DNA of 64,000 nt from contig FTLJ01000358.1 in the NCBI GenBank assembly GCA_900155495.1, positions 124,001 to 188,000 on the forward strand, written 5' to 3'. Position 1 is the stretch's first letter; every line of letters starts with the position of its first letter. The stretch is from Porogramme epimiltina (Eukaryota > Basidiomycota > Agaricomycetes > Polyporales > Polyporaceae). The notes beneath the pieces are model-generated. The model was not told the DNA's origin, searched no databases, and saw nothing but the letters and a program-made list of their open reading frames with translations. Of the stretch, positions 33,840 through 46,500 are shown one piece after another. Both the position numbers and the translations under genes were made by a program.

Positions 33840-35152
33840 GGCTACAGCGTCGTTGATGTCGTGGGGTAGAAACGAGCTCCGGCTAACCCTCTTCTCGGAA
33901 GCAGACTCGTCGCGCGTTCCGTATAATTATCTCGAGTCGTTGCGTTTGGTGAGATTTCCGCTACTGCTTGGCAATGACTAGTATCTCGTACTCCGTGTAG
34001 GCTCTGACCGTTTCGCGTCGTATGTATATAAGCTCGTCTGACCCTTCCACCCCGTCGTCTACCCTCCTCCCCATCTTCTACCCTCTCCAACCGTTGTCCT
34101 GAGCCTTGAGGGCCTGGTTTCCATGTAATATGTATGTATTTAGAATGCGTGTGTTGTATGTTCTTGGCCTGTCATCGGCAACAAGCAGGAAATCATTAGA
34201 AATAGTGTGAAATAGCTAGAATTAGTCGTCAAAAGTAGCACTTGTAACACTGCCCTTTTGCTGATGGCCCGCCCAACTCATCTCCATACAAGAGTATAAG
34301 AGTATATAAAGTACTCCCTGGATGCCGCCACTGATGAGTAACGTTGAGGCGGAAAATCAAGGTTCCAACGTTCAAGGCTTCAAACGCCACCTGGCAGCGT
34401 CTCCATCCCCGCGCGTCGGCGGGAGCGGCCAATGGCTGGCGCGACTGCGCAGCGCTGGTCCATGGTAAGCAAGTACTGCCCCCCCTTTCCCCATCTGGCC
34501 ACACAGCGTGGCGTGGCAGGGATGTGGCGCGTACTCCTGCTCCCGCGGCGGCGCGTTCCTATGGCTTCGAGCTCTACGGAAGGGTTCTATATGTATTTGG
34601 AAGAAGGCTGCGTGCACGCACGCGGACATCCGAGGCATATTCGTGATTCGTGCACCTGATCGGGTGTTCCTCAGCGCCAACGCGAAGGCAAGGCGCGCTA
34701 GTGACAGCGGAGGCCGTCGCTCCCTGCCATGGCCTGTCGCGCAGGGTTCGAGCCCCCGGCCGAGATACCGTGAAGCGCGCGCTGTTGGCACCGGGGAGAG
34801 CGGGGATGCGGAGGCGCGGGCGCCTCCGGCCGGGGTGACTCGGGTTGACAGTGGACGCATCGCATTGCTGCACGCCATCTGCTCCTGGCTTCCGCCTACG
34901 TACGCGCAAGTGCATGGGCCACCCGGAGGAGCTCTCCGATATCAGCGATGCTGGGACTTGCCGGGAGGATCAGCCGCCCCGAGTCAGAATCAGCTCATGA
35001 TACGTCCGCGCGGTGTGTCGGGGAGTCGGTGAGAAGTGCGCGGGTCGGTAGCCGCGCATATATAGAGGAGCGTACGTCAATGCCGTCGCGTTGGAGTCCC
35101 TCTCAGCGCTTTCCTTTCTCCCATTCTATCCCCTGTACATTGCTCTTCCGGG
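33840..35152. other. Intergenic region downstream of PKS1, GC-rich
   Basis: This holds the PKS1 3' end, a single MITE arm (34184-34267) and a GC-rich tract (34350-35050) with long open frames on both strands but no recognisable domain. The open frames are probably a by-product of base composition. Confidence 0.5.
34184..34267. repeat. Single arm of the MITE-like family
   Basis: GAAATAGTGTGAAATAG followed by AGAATTAGTC and ending TTTTGCTGATG aligns along its length with the right arm of the palindrome at 26362-26531. The opposite arm is absent, so this is a solo or truncated copy. With the full copy upstream, it leaves PKS1 bracketed by relatives of one element. Confidence 0.7.
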
Positions 35153-37248
35153 ATGCCTGCTCCACTTCACCCGTCTCACTTCATCGGTGGTCTCCTGGTA
35201 GAGGTCATATTCGCGTGCATGTCAGTCTTACGCGTTGTTGAATGGCACTGAGTACCATGTTGACCATTGAATCGCAGGCTTTATGGACTTACTGTACTTC
35301 AAGTTTTCCTATACTTCCAGCGGCATCAGGACGATACCCGGATTCTGAAGGTTTTGGTACGTACATCTCTAGTGGGAATCCGAGGAATCAGGCATGCTCA
35401 CTACTATTCATGAGCTCAGGTCTCCCTGGTGCTGTTAGTAAGCTACCCACGACGCTCGTGATTATCTTCTGACTGTAATACTCTCACTACAGGGTTCTAG
35501 AAACGGTTCATATAGCATGTTGCATCGAGTTCGTGTACTTCTACCTAGTTGCAGGGTTTGGGGACTTCGATAAGCTGGTATCTGTTGAATGGTGAGCAAG
35601 AAGATGATGTCCTCCTAAGCAATCAGCTGATAGAAACTTCACAGGGGCGTCGGGGTGAGCAAAAATAGGCCCAGAAAACCCGCGTTCGCTGCTAACATTA
35701 TTGAACTTTGAGGCCTCCGTGCTGTGTAGCGTAAGATCCATGCCATAGACCCTTGCTGCTGTGTGTTGACGAGAATGTTTCTTGACAGATACTTATCGCG
35801 CTGTGTGTTTACAGGTAAGCCGTCTTGGCGTCACTTGGATACCTATACATACGGAAGGTAGCTAATGTGGCCATCTAGCTGGTACATATGGAAGATCTGG
35901 ATCAGTGAGACGGTTCTTCGTTCTCTGAGGAAGGAGGAATTGATGGTTCTTGACAGTGAGCAGGAAATCGAGGATCTGGACGTGTATCTTGGTGCGTCGC
36001 TAGCCAATCTTTCCTGTCATATTAGAATCACTCACAGGGGCTCTTCTATCCAGTCTATTCTAGTTGTGGCAAGAACAGGTACGTTCTTCTCAGCTTCTCA
36101 TCTCCACGATCCACACAAAGCATCCACCAAAATCCTTCCTTCCACTCCACAGTCTTCGGCCTCGGTACGTTTTCTCTATTTTAGGTGGCCCATTTCCGAC
36201 TCATGACCCAGGCCGCCAGGATCCGTCACACTCTGCTTCTCTGTACATAGCTGGGTGAAGCTTCAGGAATCAAGACTCGCGCTGGTACGTCATCCCGGCG
36301 CCCTCCTACAACCCGCAGAAGCATACCCGTAATGCCCCTTCCCGCTAATCCCATATCTTCTCCGACCCGAACAGATCACCGTCAGTGGCAGCCTGTCGTC
36401 GGCGGCAATGATCGACACGCTCGTCGCTCTTCTACTGATGTACTTCCTCAAGTTTCGCACGACACACAACGAGTACACAGGGTGGGCACGCAGCCAATTG
36501 GATGGCTTTGTATATGCTAACCGCGATGAGCCAGGAAATCGGAAAGCATGGTCAACCGGATCCTGCTGTACACCGTCAACACCGGCGCCATCATTGGGTG
36601 CGCTCCCCTTCGCCGGCTTATTTTCGTCCCACTCTGACCGTCTCCATCAGTGCCGCGTCAATTGTGGGCGTATTCCTGGTGCGTGCTTATTTTTGTGCCA
36701 TCTACTGCGCATTCAATGACAGATCGCGGCTCCCGCCGTAGTTTGCGTTCGAGAAGAATAGCATCGTTTTCCTTGGTATGGTGGAAATCCAGGCGAAGCG
36801 TGCGTATTTTCTTCGACCTCACTGGCTAATCGACAATTACGTCGGCTTTGTGCGCTGTTCGGCATCGTGCTCACCATAACTCCCGGGACAGTGTATGCGA
36901 ACTCGTTCTTGGGCGCGCTCAACGCCCGTTCACACTTCCGCAGCGTGGGCTCCGAGAACGGCAGCCGCTATAGGTCGTCTGGGAGCAATACACTAGTAAA
37001 TGGATGACTTACTAGTACCAAACCGGGTGCAATGCTAATCCTTGTCTATTTTCGTTGCAGACAACAATCCAATTCGACGTCTCGCGGGCGGCAACGTCTC
37101 GCATGGACCGCGACGCGTCTGGGAGTGTGAGTGGCATTCCTATCTCCAGGCTATGTGCTGCGTTGTTAATTTTGAATGTTCACAGGAATCTATCACATTG
37201 AACGACATGAAGGGATCCCGAGGCAGTGTGGTTGCGAACGCTGTATGA
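35153..37248 (+). CDS. DUF6534-like multi-pass membrane protein (copy E) inside the PKS block
   Basis: From ATG 35153 the frame reads HFIGGLLVEVIF, splices to LYGLTVLQVFLYFQRHQDD, then VLETVHIACCIEFVYFYLVAGF (35490-35580). Further on come SAAMIDTLVALLLMYFLKFRT (near 36400), MVNRILLYTVNTGAIIG (near 36550-36600) and VYANSFLGALNARSHFR (near 36890-36940). A hydrophilic tail ends in ESITLNDMKGSRGS and stops at 37246-37248. The region 35600-36380 was not fully spliced. Family members are predicted seven-helix proteins of unknown role. This copy lies between PKS1 and P450 number 2, so it could be a cluster passenger, a transport or sensing partner, or chance. Confidence 0.62.
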
Positions 37249-38690
37249 TGATACCTGGACCGCTTTCGTGAAGCAGCCTGAGAGCTTGCTGCTCAGCGAT
37301 GTCTTGATGCTCTATCTTACTCAATTTAAACACTACATACATTTTCACTTCACTTCACGCTTCGCACCAGCGTCAAAGACGTCGTCAGACGGCGGAGCAA
37401 GACGCTTGTTTCCTCGGAGTTGATGGGGGGGAAGATGCCGGCACATGCCGATAAAACTCCGCCATAAGCCGTGCATAAGTGGGCGTATCACAGCGGAGAG
37501 TCGGAGTTTCAAGATCGACGGCCAAAATTTCCACGGGCGCTAGATCTGCGGCCAGACCCATCGATCTAGCTGCTTCTTCTCTGCCCTGACCCGCCCTCTT
37601 CGCTTGTTCGCCCTCCTCCTTCCCCGCCTCGCCGCCCGTCGTAGCCTGTGGAAGGTGTCAGGAGTCCAGCGCGACCCTCGGATCCCTGCGCCCTCGGGTC
37701 TTTCAGCCTCAGCTCGGCTTCACGCCCACCCAATGGCCTCTTGACTGGCCTGTCATGGCACCGTTCCTGCTCCTGCCAGAAGGACATCACATTGTGGCGC
37801 GCCTTGTGCTCGTAGGGTGGCCCGTCGTTACGTATGGACGTCTGTCGAGCGCTTTCGTTTGTCATCGACACCGGGTAGCCCGGGTGAGTGCCTGTTGGGA
37901 CGGAACTAGAAGTGACTCGGGTGACGAGCTCTCCACGCAGAACCGGTCATCTACTTGTTTGCCGGACATATGATATGCAGGTCAGACCCCGGAGCGGAGG
38001 AGGGTATAGGGAACATGAGGACAAGGGGCTCGGTGATTGAGACAAATGGGGCACCTGCGCGTGCGGCGCTCGGCGGTGAATTTTGCGGTGAGGTACGGAC
38101 AGCCTGTGCCCGCGGACGCACAGTTGGCACGCCTTCTCTTGTCTCGCGCGGGAACAACGCATACGGCTGGCTACCCGGTTCTTCGGCTCTGACATAACGT
38201 CTGCATACGATCTGCTGCGCCCAAGCAGAGAACCTGATGGAAGCGACCCGGGCGCGGCCGCCATCGCGCAGACAAAATGGTACCGTGGGGGTTGGTTTGG
38301 GCTACGAAGGACCTTCTTGCGCGCGCGCAGGACAGCCTCAGGACCACAGCAGCGTTTACGATGCTGCTTCTCGCCCGGTCCGTCGGTCCTCGGAGCGTGT
38401 GCGTCCTGAGCGGTCGACCGGTGACCGCCGCAAGCCAGATGTGGGAAACACGTCACTTCGACGTCGGGGGCGCTAAGGCTGCCATCCTGGCCAAACTCTA
38501 ACTGGGAGCTACGGACCCGGCGTGGACTCGGCCCTCAGACAGCCCACTCGAGCTCGTGGCCTCCGTCTGTCCCCGCGGCGAGCCCCTCTGCCTCGACTCC
38601 TCGCGCGCACCCCTTCTCTGGCCCTCATAAACATCACTAGCGTACCCAGTGACCATCCTTCTACAGCCACCGACGCACCCGACCAGACCT
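37249..38690. other. Intergenic, GC-rich, unassigned open frames
   Basis: About 1.4 kb precedes P450 number 2. A plus-strand frame ending at 38501 reads DLLARAQDSLRTTAAFTMLL and then VLSGRPVTAASQMWETRHFD, which looks protein-like. I do not recognise a family and see no partner exons. The last few hundred bases should hold the P450 promoter. Confidence 0.4.
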
Positions 38691-40961
38691 ATGCCCGTCC
38701 CGGCGTACGTCTACCTCGCCGCGGGCGTACTCCTACTCGCTGCTGTCACGCGGACGCTTGACCGGCGGCGGAAGACGCAGCGGCTCCCTCCTGGCCCTTC
38801 TTCTCTCGCACCTACCGTCGCCAAAGTCGGCCCCAAGGCCTGGCAATGGGTCGTATTTGACGCCGTCAAGGACGAGTACGGTACGCGCCACTTGCTCTTT
38901 CTCTACATCTTCCGACTAGCGCATGGCCATATTTCGGGACTGATTCTCGTCACGTGATGCAGGTCCTATATTCTCGTTCTGGAGAGGGAACACGCCTGTG
39001 ATAGGTATGTAAGAATAGGTTGTGTGTCTCCACATGGCTGATGTACGCATACAGTTATCAGCAAAGCTCAAATCGCATGGGACCTCCTGCAGAAGCGTGG
39101 CGAAAAGTACTCGAGCCGCCCGCGCCTCGTCCTCGCGCACGAGATCGTCTCGGGAGGGCTTCGCGGGACGACGATGCCGTATGGGAAGTCCTGGCGGACG
39201 TACAGAAAAGTGCGTGTCATCCTGCTTGCGCGCAGTCCAGGACTGATGAAACAGTGGTGGCGCCGCGCGGGTAGATCCTGAACACAGGCATGAACGGGCG
39301 CGCGTCGACGGCGTACTGTGACCACCAGGCGCTCGAGAGCGCGCTCACGCTCAGGAGCCTGCTGAATAGCCCGGACGAGTACCAGTATCACTTCTCTCTG
39401 TGAGTTACGCAGGTTTTGATGGTATATGGAAGTACTCACCTGCAGTGGGTTCGATTCGCTAGGTTCGCGACGTCGGTGGTAATGTCGATTGCGTATGGGC
39501 GGCGGACGGCGACGTTGGACGACCCGCTGATCAAACAACACGAGGATGCTGTTTCTGGTGCGTAGCAGTGCACGTCTTCGGAGAGCAATCTAGTTGTTGA
39601 CGAACATTGCACAGATTTCCAGAAGGCAACGTGAGTCCCTCTAGTTACCTCTCTATTGAGAGGTCTGACCTGAGTAAGGGCGCAGGGTCTCCAACAACCC
39701 AGGAGATATTGTATGTGTCTACTTCATGTCCCTCACTCGGGCCGGCACTGACAACCCGTCGTAGTACCCTTGGCTACTCTACCTACCCGTTCGTCCTCCA
39801 GCCTCCCGCTCCTCCAGATCCCACCCTTATGCCGCATATAGCGCCCTTTGCAATGGTTCCGCCATGAAGGCGACAGGTCATTCGCCAAGTCCAAGAAGCT
39901 GTACGTGAAACTCCTTATGGACGTCAAGAAACGCATGGACGCAGGTGTCGGCAAGGAGTGTATTGCGTCGCGGTGTCTGCGCACGCAGGAGTCCTTGGGG
40001 TTCTCCGACGTTGAGCTCGCGTTCGCAGTAACGTCTCCATACAGCGCAGGCCTGGATACGGTGCGTGACTGCGTAAATGTCTTTCACTCGATGAATTGAT
40101 TGACAAGGACACATAATTGGCAGACTGCAGGGTCGCTCGAACTCGGCATCTGTGAGTCCTCCCTATGTGTATATCTGCGATAGCAATCTAAGCACATCAT
40201 CAGGTGCAATGCTGCACAACCCCGCTGCGGCACGCAAGGCGCAAGAAGAGCTTGACCGCGTCGTCGGACGCGGACGTCTACCCGCGTTCGCGGACGAGTC
40301 GTCGTTGCCATATGTCTGCGCGTGGCTCAAGGAGCTCAACCGCTGGCACCCCGTCGTCCCGCTTGCGGTTCCACATTCGGTTACGGAAGACGACGTCTAT
40401 GAGGGGTTCTTCATACCCAAGGGCGCCACTGTCTTCGGGAACTTGTAGTGCGTACCCGTCTTTGTCCGCAGGAGCATATTGGGCAGGAGCTGACGCTAGA
40501 AACCCGATAGCTCAATGATGCGCGACGAGGAGATGTTCCCGGACCCACTGACATTCCGGCCCGAGCGCTTCCTCGAGACGGACGACCCGAAGCTGCTCGA
40601 CTTCACGCTCTCATTCGGCTTCGGGCGCCGTCACTGCCCGGGGATGCACATCGCGCAGCAGTCCATGTTCATCGTTCTCTCGCGGTAAGCTCCTCCCCCT
40701 GCCGGTCTATCACTTTCTTCCCCAGCTGACATATGCGCTTCGTTTGCGCACAGGGTACTCTGGGCGTTCGAGCTCGAGGCGCCGCGCGACGCTGCGGGAA
40801 ACGCTGTCCTGCCCGACATGGGACAGATGGAGCTGCTCGGGATCACTCGTCGCCCGGGGGCGCTCAAGTTCACCCTGCGGGAGCGTTTCCCCGGGGCGCG
40901 CGCTGTGATTGAGAGGGATGCGGAGGAGGCTGAGAAGATGCTCAAGGCTTGGGACTGCTGA
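38691..40961 (+). CDS. Cytochrome P450 number 2 (cluster tailoring monooxygenase)
   Basis: This is a haem-thiolate monooxygenase with one N-terminal anchor helix followed by LPPGPSS. Thirteen exons close to 514 aa: 38691-38880, 38963-39004, 39055-39209, 39275-39399, 39463-39557, 39615-39630, 39686-39710, 39765-39788, 39842-40060, 40124-40151, 40204-40447, 40511-40684, 40754-40961. The I-helix reads SAGLDTTAGS (about 293-302), ExxR is ELNR (about 350), PERF is present, and the haem loop is FGFGRRHCPG with Cys near 429. Four exons are only 16-28 nt. All core residues are intact. It resembles the multi-substrate P450s common in basidiomycete secondary metabolism and is the obvious candidate to hydroxylate the product of PKS1 or PKS2. 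It converges with acyltransferase 1, stop to stop 289 bp apart. Confidence 0.94.
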
Positions 40962-41250
40962 TCGAGCAGAGGTCAGGAAGTGCTTGTGTACAGCACGCGA
41001 GTGTATTTGCTGTCGAGTTTTGTACAAGTACAGCGTGCAGATACATATCCTGTGTTTAGGCGAGGTATGGTAATTTGGGTGAGTGGTCCGTAGACGGAAG
41101 TTACTAGGAAGAGCGATGTCAACCAGATGTTAGTGGAGCTAGAGTGTTTTCACTGTACGCCGTACATGTCAGTTGTACTAATACGGGCAATAGAAGAAGT
41201 TCCTTGATAAGTATATGCACTTTAATATGTACGGATCGGTTTCATAAGCT

Positions 41251-43027
41251 CTAAATAATGTCACATGCGATAGCAATTATGCGAAGTAGGAAGTTCCGGA
41301 GATATTCCTCGTCCCACGTATCGTTCGTCTGCGTCATGAGGTACATCCGGCCCTTCAGGGTCCAGAAGTGCACCGTGAGCTTCGAACACGCACCGGTGCG
41401 CTGCCCGAACCACACATCGTCTATCTCAAACGCCGGGTCGCTTCCCTCCGAGCCATCTCGGAAGTACTGCAGCGGAATCGTCCGGTCGATAACGCCGATG
41501 TTCGTGACGCTCGCCCTGGTGGACGCCGTCTTCCCCGGCGTGATGCGTGCGGAGACCGCGGTGATGGCGGGCAGGTGGGGGTTCGCGAGGTACGCGGAGT
41601 AGGTGTTCTTGACGTTTTCCATCGCGGCTGCGAGCTGCGCTCTGGTGCCGTTGTTTTCTTTCACGATGGAGCTGGGGTGTATCACGGGCACCATGGCCAG
41701 CGCGCCGACTAGTTGAGAGCGGGCGTTGTATGGTGGAACTTTGAACTTGGATAAGTTGATGCTAGTAGGCGGTCTGAGCGTTAGCATTTGTTGCAATGGC
41801 GAAGATATGTGAGCACATACTAAGAACCCTCACTTGCGACGCAGACGTTGTCCTCTAGAGCGACCTCCTGGTGCGCGCGGTAGATGGCGAGGGCATGGGC
41901 AGCCTCAAAGAGGGTCCCGACAGAGTAGCCCATCTCTTTGGACTTCTTCGCTAGCTTATTCACCATGTCCGCATCTATAACTTCGATAACTCGCAGATTT
42001 GTCCCTAGTCTCCTGGGTACGTCTCGTGCGGGGCTCATCGTAAGTGTCGTCTGTGATTGGACTGCTGTTAGCAAAGTACGATGTGCTGCGCTCAGTTTGT
42101 AGTTCACGTACCTTTGCAATAGTCACTCTCTCTTGTATTTCCTTTAAGAGCTCCATACCCTTCGTCTCCCAGTCGCGTTGAGGCCCGCCAGTAGCTGTTA
42201 TTGGTCCAGGCGGCAGATTCTTCCACTCTGTGCCCCACGAAAGCTCGTTCTTGACCTCACGCTGAGTTGCGCCTGCGATGTAGGTCAACAGAACGCAGAA
42301 CAGGTTCAAGCATGTATGAGCGTCGAACACTGCGTGTGTTCCGTGCAGCGCAAATGCGCACTCGCCACCGAGATCCAAGAGGAGGAACGCGCGGAAGTAC
42401 TGCTGATTCCCGTTCGCGAGAGTGTAGGGAAGGCGGCGGCCGTTGCAGAGCGCAATGAAGCTGTCGACGGAGTGTGGCTCCTCGATTACTTCCAGCGTTT
42501 CTTGAGCCCACGTTTTGGCTTCCTCTGAGCTGAGAGCAGGGGTGTAGACCCAGGAGAGTACGTCCGGCTCATGGATACCGACTTCAATGGACGAGGACAG
42601 GATTGGTGCGACAAAGCTAAGGATAGCGAGTGTAAGCTACAAAACGGTCCCAGTTGGTTTGAATTAGCATACCGGCAGTATGAAAGTCCTTCGATAAATC
42701 TTTCCCTTAAGCTCTCCCTTGCAACAGTGGTGTGGAGAGTGACGCCAGCCACAGTTTCGCTCAGGCTATAAAAGGAAATCTGTCAATCGTCGAAAATGAC
42801 ATCACAGCATGATCGCATACCCGTCCATAACATTGTGTGTTTGCTGCCACACACGTTCGGAACCATACAGCGGGCTATCGATAAAACAACATGCCGTCGT
42901 GTCAGTATAACAACATAACCGAGAGCCCCCTAGCCGTCGCGCACCGGGAGTAACTGATTCCTCCGCCTGGCAACTCGGTAGGAGTCCAGGGTTGCTCCTC
43001 CAGGAATACCTTGATATCCGTGAGCAT
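41251..43027 (-). CDS. CAT/condensation-fold acyltransferase 1
   Basis: This is a CoA-dependent acyltransferase of the chloramphenicol-acetyltransferase/BAHD/PapA fold, expected to move an acyl group from CoA or from a PKS-bound thioester to an alcohol or amine. Six exons close to 491 aa: 43027-42945, 42874-42821, 42765-42673, 42616-42112, 42050-41821, 41761-41251. The catalytic HxxxD reads HAVFD in LHGTHAVFDA (His about 171). The structural second motif DVWFG in EIDDVWFGQR corresponds to DFGWG of BAHD enzymes. No signal peptide or membrane helix is evident, so it should be cytosolic. It lies directly downstream of PKS2 on the same strand and is a close paralogue of acyltransferase 2, with every intron at the same position. 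A role in offloading the chain made by PKS2 is attractive but unproven. Confidence 0.92.
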
Positions 43028-43546
43028 GTTCGCCTCAAGGTGAAAGTTGTAGAAGTGGCGCGCTCAGCGTTTGCACGGCCTATAAAGGCCTTCTGCGGCT
43101 CCAATTATGTATCAAAGAAGGATCATTGATGGCTTCGTCGGCCACTAAATAGACGCAGTCCATTACATATGGAAGCGGTGGCACCGGGGGCGGTATCGGA
43201 GGGCCAGAAAATGGTGTTCAAAGAGAAATTTTCGACATCCTAGAGTGTCCGGTGGTGGGCGCGTAGACTGGCATCAGAGCAAGTGATGAAGCACTCCTGG
43301 ACTTACGACCTACCATTAATATAAGGATGACCGTATGGGGAACTAATCGTAAATTCTTTCAACTAGAGCCAAATAGAATACAGCTGAACGACGGTAACAA
43401 AATAATGTGGGTGTACATTGGCCGAACTGTCCAGCTTGAAAGCTACCAGGTAGTAGTGGATTTACGTGCTCTAATGCGGAGATACAGTATGATTCTATTG
43501 GGATAGAGTACACGATTGAAGACTAGTAGAGCCAGGGTCATAACAT
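43028..43546. other. Intergenic between PKS2 and acyltransferase 1
   Basis: About 0.5 kb separates the PKS2 stop from the acyltransferase 1 start. It holds the PKS2 3' end and the acyltransferase promoter. No gene is seen. Confidence 0.5.
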
Positions 43547-46500
43547 CTACGACTCGGAGACGACCTGATCATTTTCAATCTTCTCTTGTAACATCCGGAT
43601 AGTCACGTCAGCCAGAAGCTGCACCTGCGAGACAGCAAGGAACGGGCGCAGGGCGAACGATAGTGCCGCTGCAGACAGCGAGTCTACGCCGTATGCAGTG
43701 AGGGGGACGTCCACAGATACCTCACTAGCGTCCAAGTCCAATACACGACACACGGTCTCCAAGAGAGTCCGCGCATCCTTTCCTGCCGCACATCCCTCCT
43801 GATCCTCATTAGAGGAACGTTCGGACACCAGGTGATCGTATAGCAGCGAAGGTCCCATGTTGTCTCGAACGGCGCGCCAGTCGAGCGCAGGGATGTACTG
43901 CCAGGGAGGTTTTCCCATCCGGACCTTGCGGATCCCTTCTCCAATATATTCGCAGAGTTCTAGTGGAGAGCGTAAGTGTGAAGATATGGGCCATGGCTTT
44001 GGAAGGAGCTCACCTCGTGCTGTTATCCCCCATTTGATCATGTGACGTACGCTCTTGTTGTATGAGTCGTCACTAAGTGTTAACACACGACTATCCAGGA
44101 TGATTGGAGAAACAATCGAGAACGCGTTCTTGTATGCTTTCGTGTGCCCAGCAAGGGCCGAGTTAGCCCTACCACAAAACCCGAATGTCAGCAGGCGATG
44201 CAATGGAAGGAATACAACACGACTCACGCAGCGTAGTTTGTCTGGCCGGGGTTCCCAAACATGCCAGACACAGACGAGAAGGTCACTACAAAATCTAGGG
44301 AGGACAGGTCGATCGCTCTTTCGAGCGCTCTGAACGCATCAATCTTTGGTGGGAAGACGCGTTCAAAACTGTCTGGAGAATGTGACGCGAACATGGCATC
44401 TTCGAGTAGAGCGGAGAGTAGTACACATCCTCCAAGAGGAGCATTGATACTGTGTACCAGTCCCGTCATACTGTCCTGGCATGCTGCGTCGGTCGCAACA
44501 AGCCGGACTGTAGCACCACGTTGACTTTGGAGGTACGACAGGATGCGCTCGGCTATGAAGTCCCCACGGAGTTTGAGGCTATCTGCCCCGGTCCTTGATG
44601 TGAGGACAATATTACGAGCACCCTGCTGCACCGCATCGTGAGAACAACTCATCAACACAAATGGTGGACGAACCTCATACATCCACAGAGCCATGTGCAT
44701 ACCGAGGCTTCCAATTCCTCCAATGAGGAGGTAAGCCTTCTCCGGGTCGAACAGACTCGGAGCTCTTATGGTCAAATAGCTGAGATCTGGGAGCAGTGAT
44801 GTGATGGGGACGTAAGCGGGAGACGAGTTGATGCGATAAGTCGCGGCATGCTTGAGAGCTTCCCCTAGTTCTGCTGGTGCGCTGACAGCTATTGATTCAA
44901 TCCCACAGTCGGGATGATTCCAGAGGAGAAGGCGTCCACCGGGAGCAACTAGGCTGCGGAGAATGTTGATAGTGGCCGGGTCGTGTGTCCCCGAGAGAAT
45001 GTACTGAGGTTTCTGATGGTAGCATGATTCTAGGTCGTCCCGAGAGAGTGTTGTTACCGAGAGTGTGATCATTCCAAGTGAGTTGCACACCTGTTCAATC
45101 TCATCACGAAGCTCGCAGTCAAGTTCGACAACGACTACCCGCTTGCCGACTAAACGGTTTGGTCTGGAAAATGTGTGCGTTCCGACGGCAAGTACGACCA
45201 GAGTCACGGCGAGAATGGCGACGCCAACATTGTCCTGAAGGAGGTATTGATCGACCTCTGCCAGGCTGTCTTCATGAACGACGAGGTGGCTAGCGATGGC
45301 TCCAACGGAAATTCCAACTACCGGGCGCGAGTACGTGTCGCTGGTTCCGATGAACGTCCAGGGATTTGAATGGTGCCGGTCGACCTGGTCGACATGGACA
45401 ACGACGTGGTCTTGTGGAACGGGATAAGGCAGAGAGACCTGTGCAACGTGATGGCCGTCGATCGTCCATGGCTTCGTGAGGTCCAGGGGCATCGTTTGCA
45501 CGGGAGTATCGGAAGGCTGGATGCGTGGCGCAGAGATATTCCCGCTAGCATCTACACGCATCTCGAGCTCCGTCGTCTTCATCTCCACGAGCTCCATAGC
45601 GGCATGTATACGCTGCTTCTGTGTCCATGAGTGGTCGAACGCGGCGACGTAGATAGTCCAAACAGGATACTCTTTGCGGAGAGACCTTGCAAACCCCTGA
45701 GCAGCGTCTCCATCCAAGCTGTCCGCGGACACGAAGAAGAGCGAGAGAGGTTGTAGAGCGTCGCGATGGGCGATCTTGTGCTGCACTTCCATCTCCTTTC
45801 CTCGCAGATAGTCGAATATTAGGATGTCGGATTCCTTTGTCGTACTTCCGCTGGCACATTCGCCGAATTCACTTTTGGAGTGGCCATTCGCGGCGATCCC
45901 GTGCAAAGCGTCCCCGTTGGAGGCCTTCCCGCTTAAGGTGCGTTCGGCTAGGATATCATTGTGCCTGGAGAGAGAGATGTCGATCGAACGGTAGATTACG
46001 TCGAACCCCTTCTCTAGTGGCTTCATGCGATATCCGTGGAGTGCAACTTCCAGTCCCTCCACAACGAACAGTGGAACGCCGACGCTGTCAACGATGGTGA
46101 AGTCGTATACAAGGGAATCTGAAAATATTGGATATCGACGTTAGAGTTAGGCTTTTGCAATGCATCGAATGTGCGCACTCGGAGTCCAGGCCACAAATTG
46201 GGCATATGAATAGGCGGTCTCTGGGAAAGGACACCCGAGATAGCCGGGGCACAGACGGAACGCCCGAATCTTGGACGGCAGATGATACAGGTTTGGGTCG
46301 TGGTTTCCTGTGAGGTAAGGGTGCACCTCGACGTGTATCGCGGCGTCGAATATAGCAGGGTGTACGCAGTAATCTGAGAAACTGTGAAAGTTGTGAGATC
46401 ATCAAGAATTCTCAGCGAGAACTTCAACTTACTTAGGGATATCGGCGGTCCTGCCGTTCAGTTCCGTCAACGCTTCCACGGCTCCGCCTGGGCCAGTGCC

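Noticed and set aside
34700..34775. Possible tRNA: GGTTCGAGCCC resembles a T-arm
   Set aside because: The T-stem has a mismatch and no complementary acceptor strand or D-arm is found at the right distance upstream.
34372..34878. Minus-strand 168 aa open frame downstream of PKS1
   Set aside because: The composition is Arg/Ala/Pro-rich as expected for chance frames in GC-rich DNA, and frames are open on both strands.
37947..38456. Minus-strand 169 aa open frame
   Set aside because: It is low-complexity, rich in Arg, Pro and Ser, with no domain, and overlaps other open frames in GC-rich sequence.
39789..39841. Frameshift in P450 number 2 after PWLLYLP
   Set aside because: A 53 bp GT-AG intron (39789-39841) restores the frame and gives the expected RPLQWFRHEGD.
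46119..46178. A 20-residue deletion in the DH region of PKS2 relative to PKS1
   Set aside because: The extra residues in PKS1 come from an unspliced, stop-free 57 bp intron. Once it is removed, the two proteins align without a gap.
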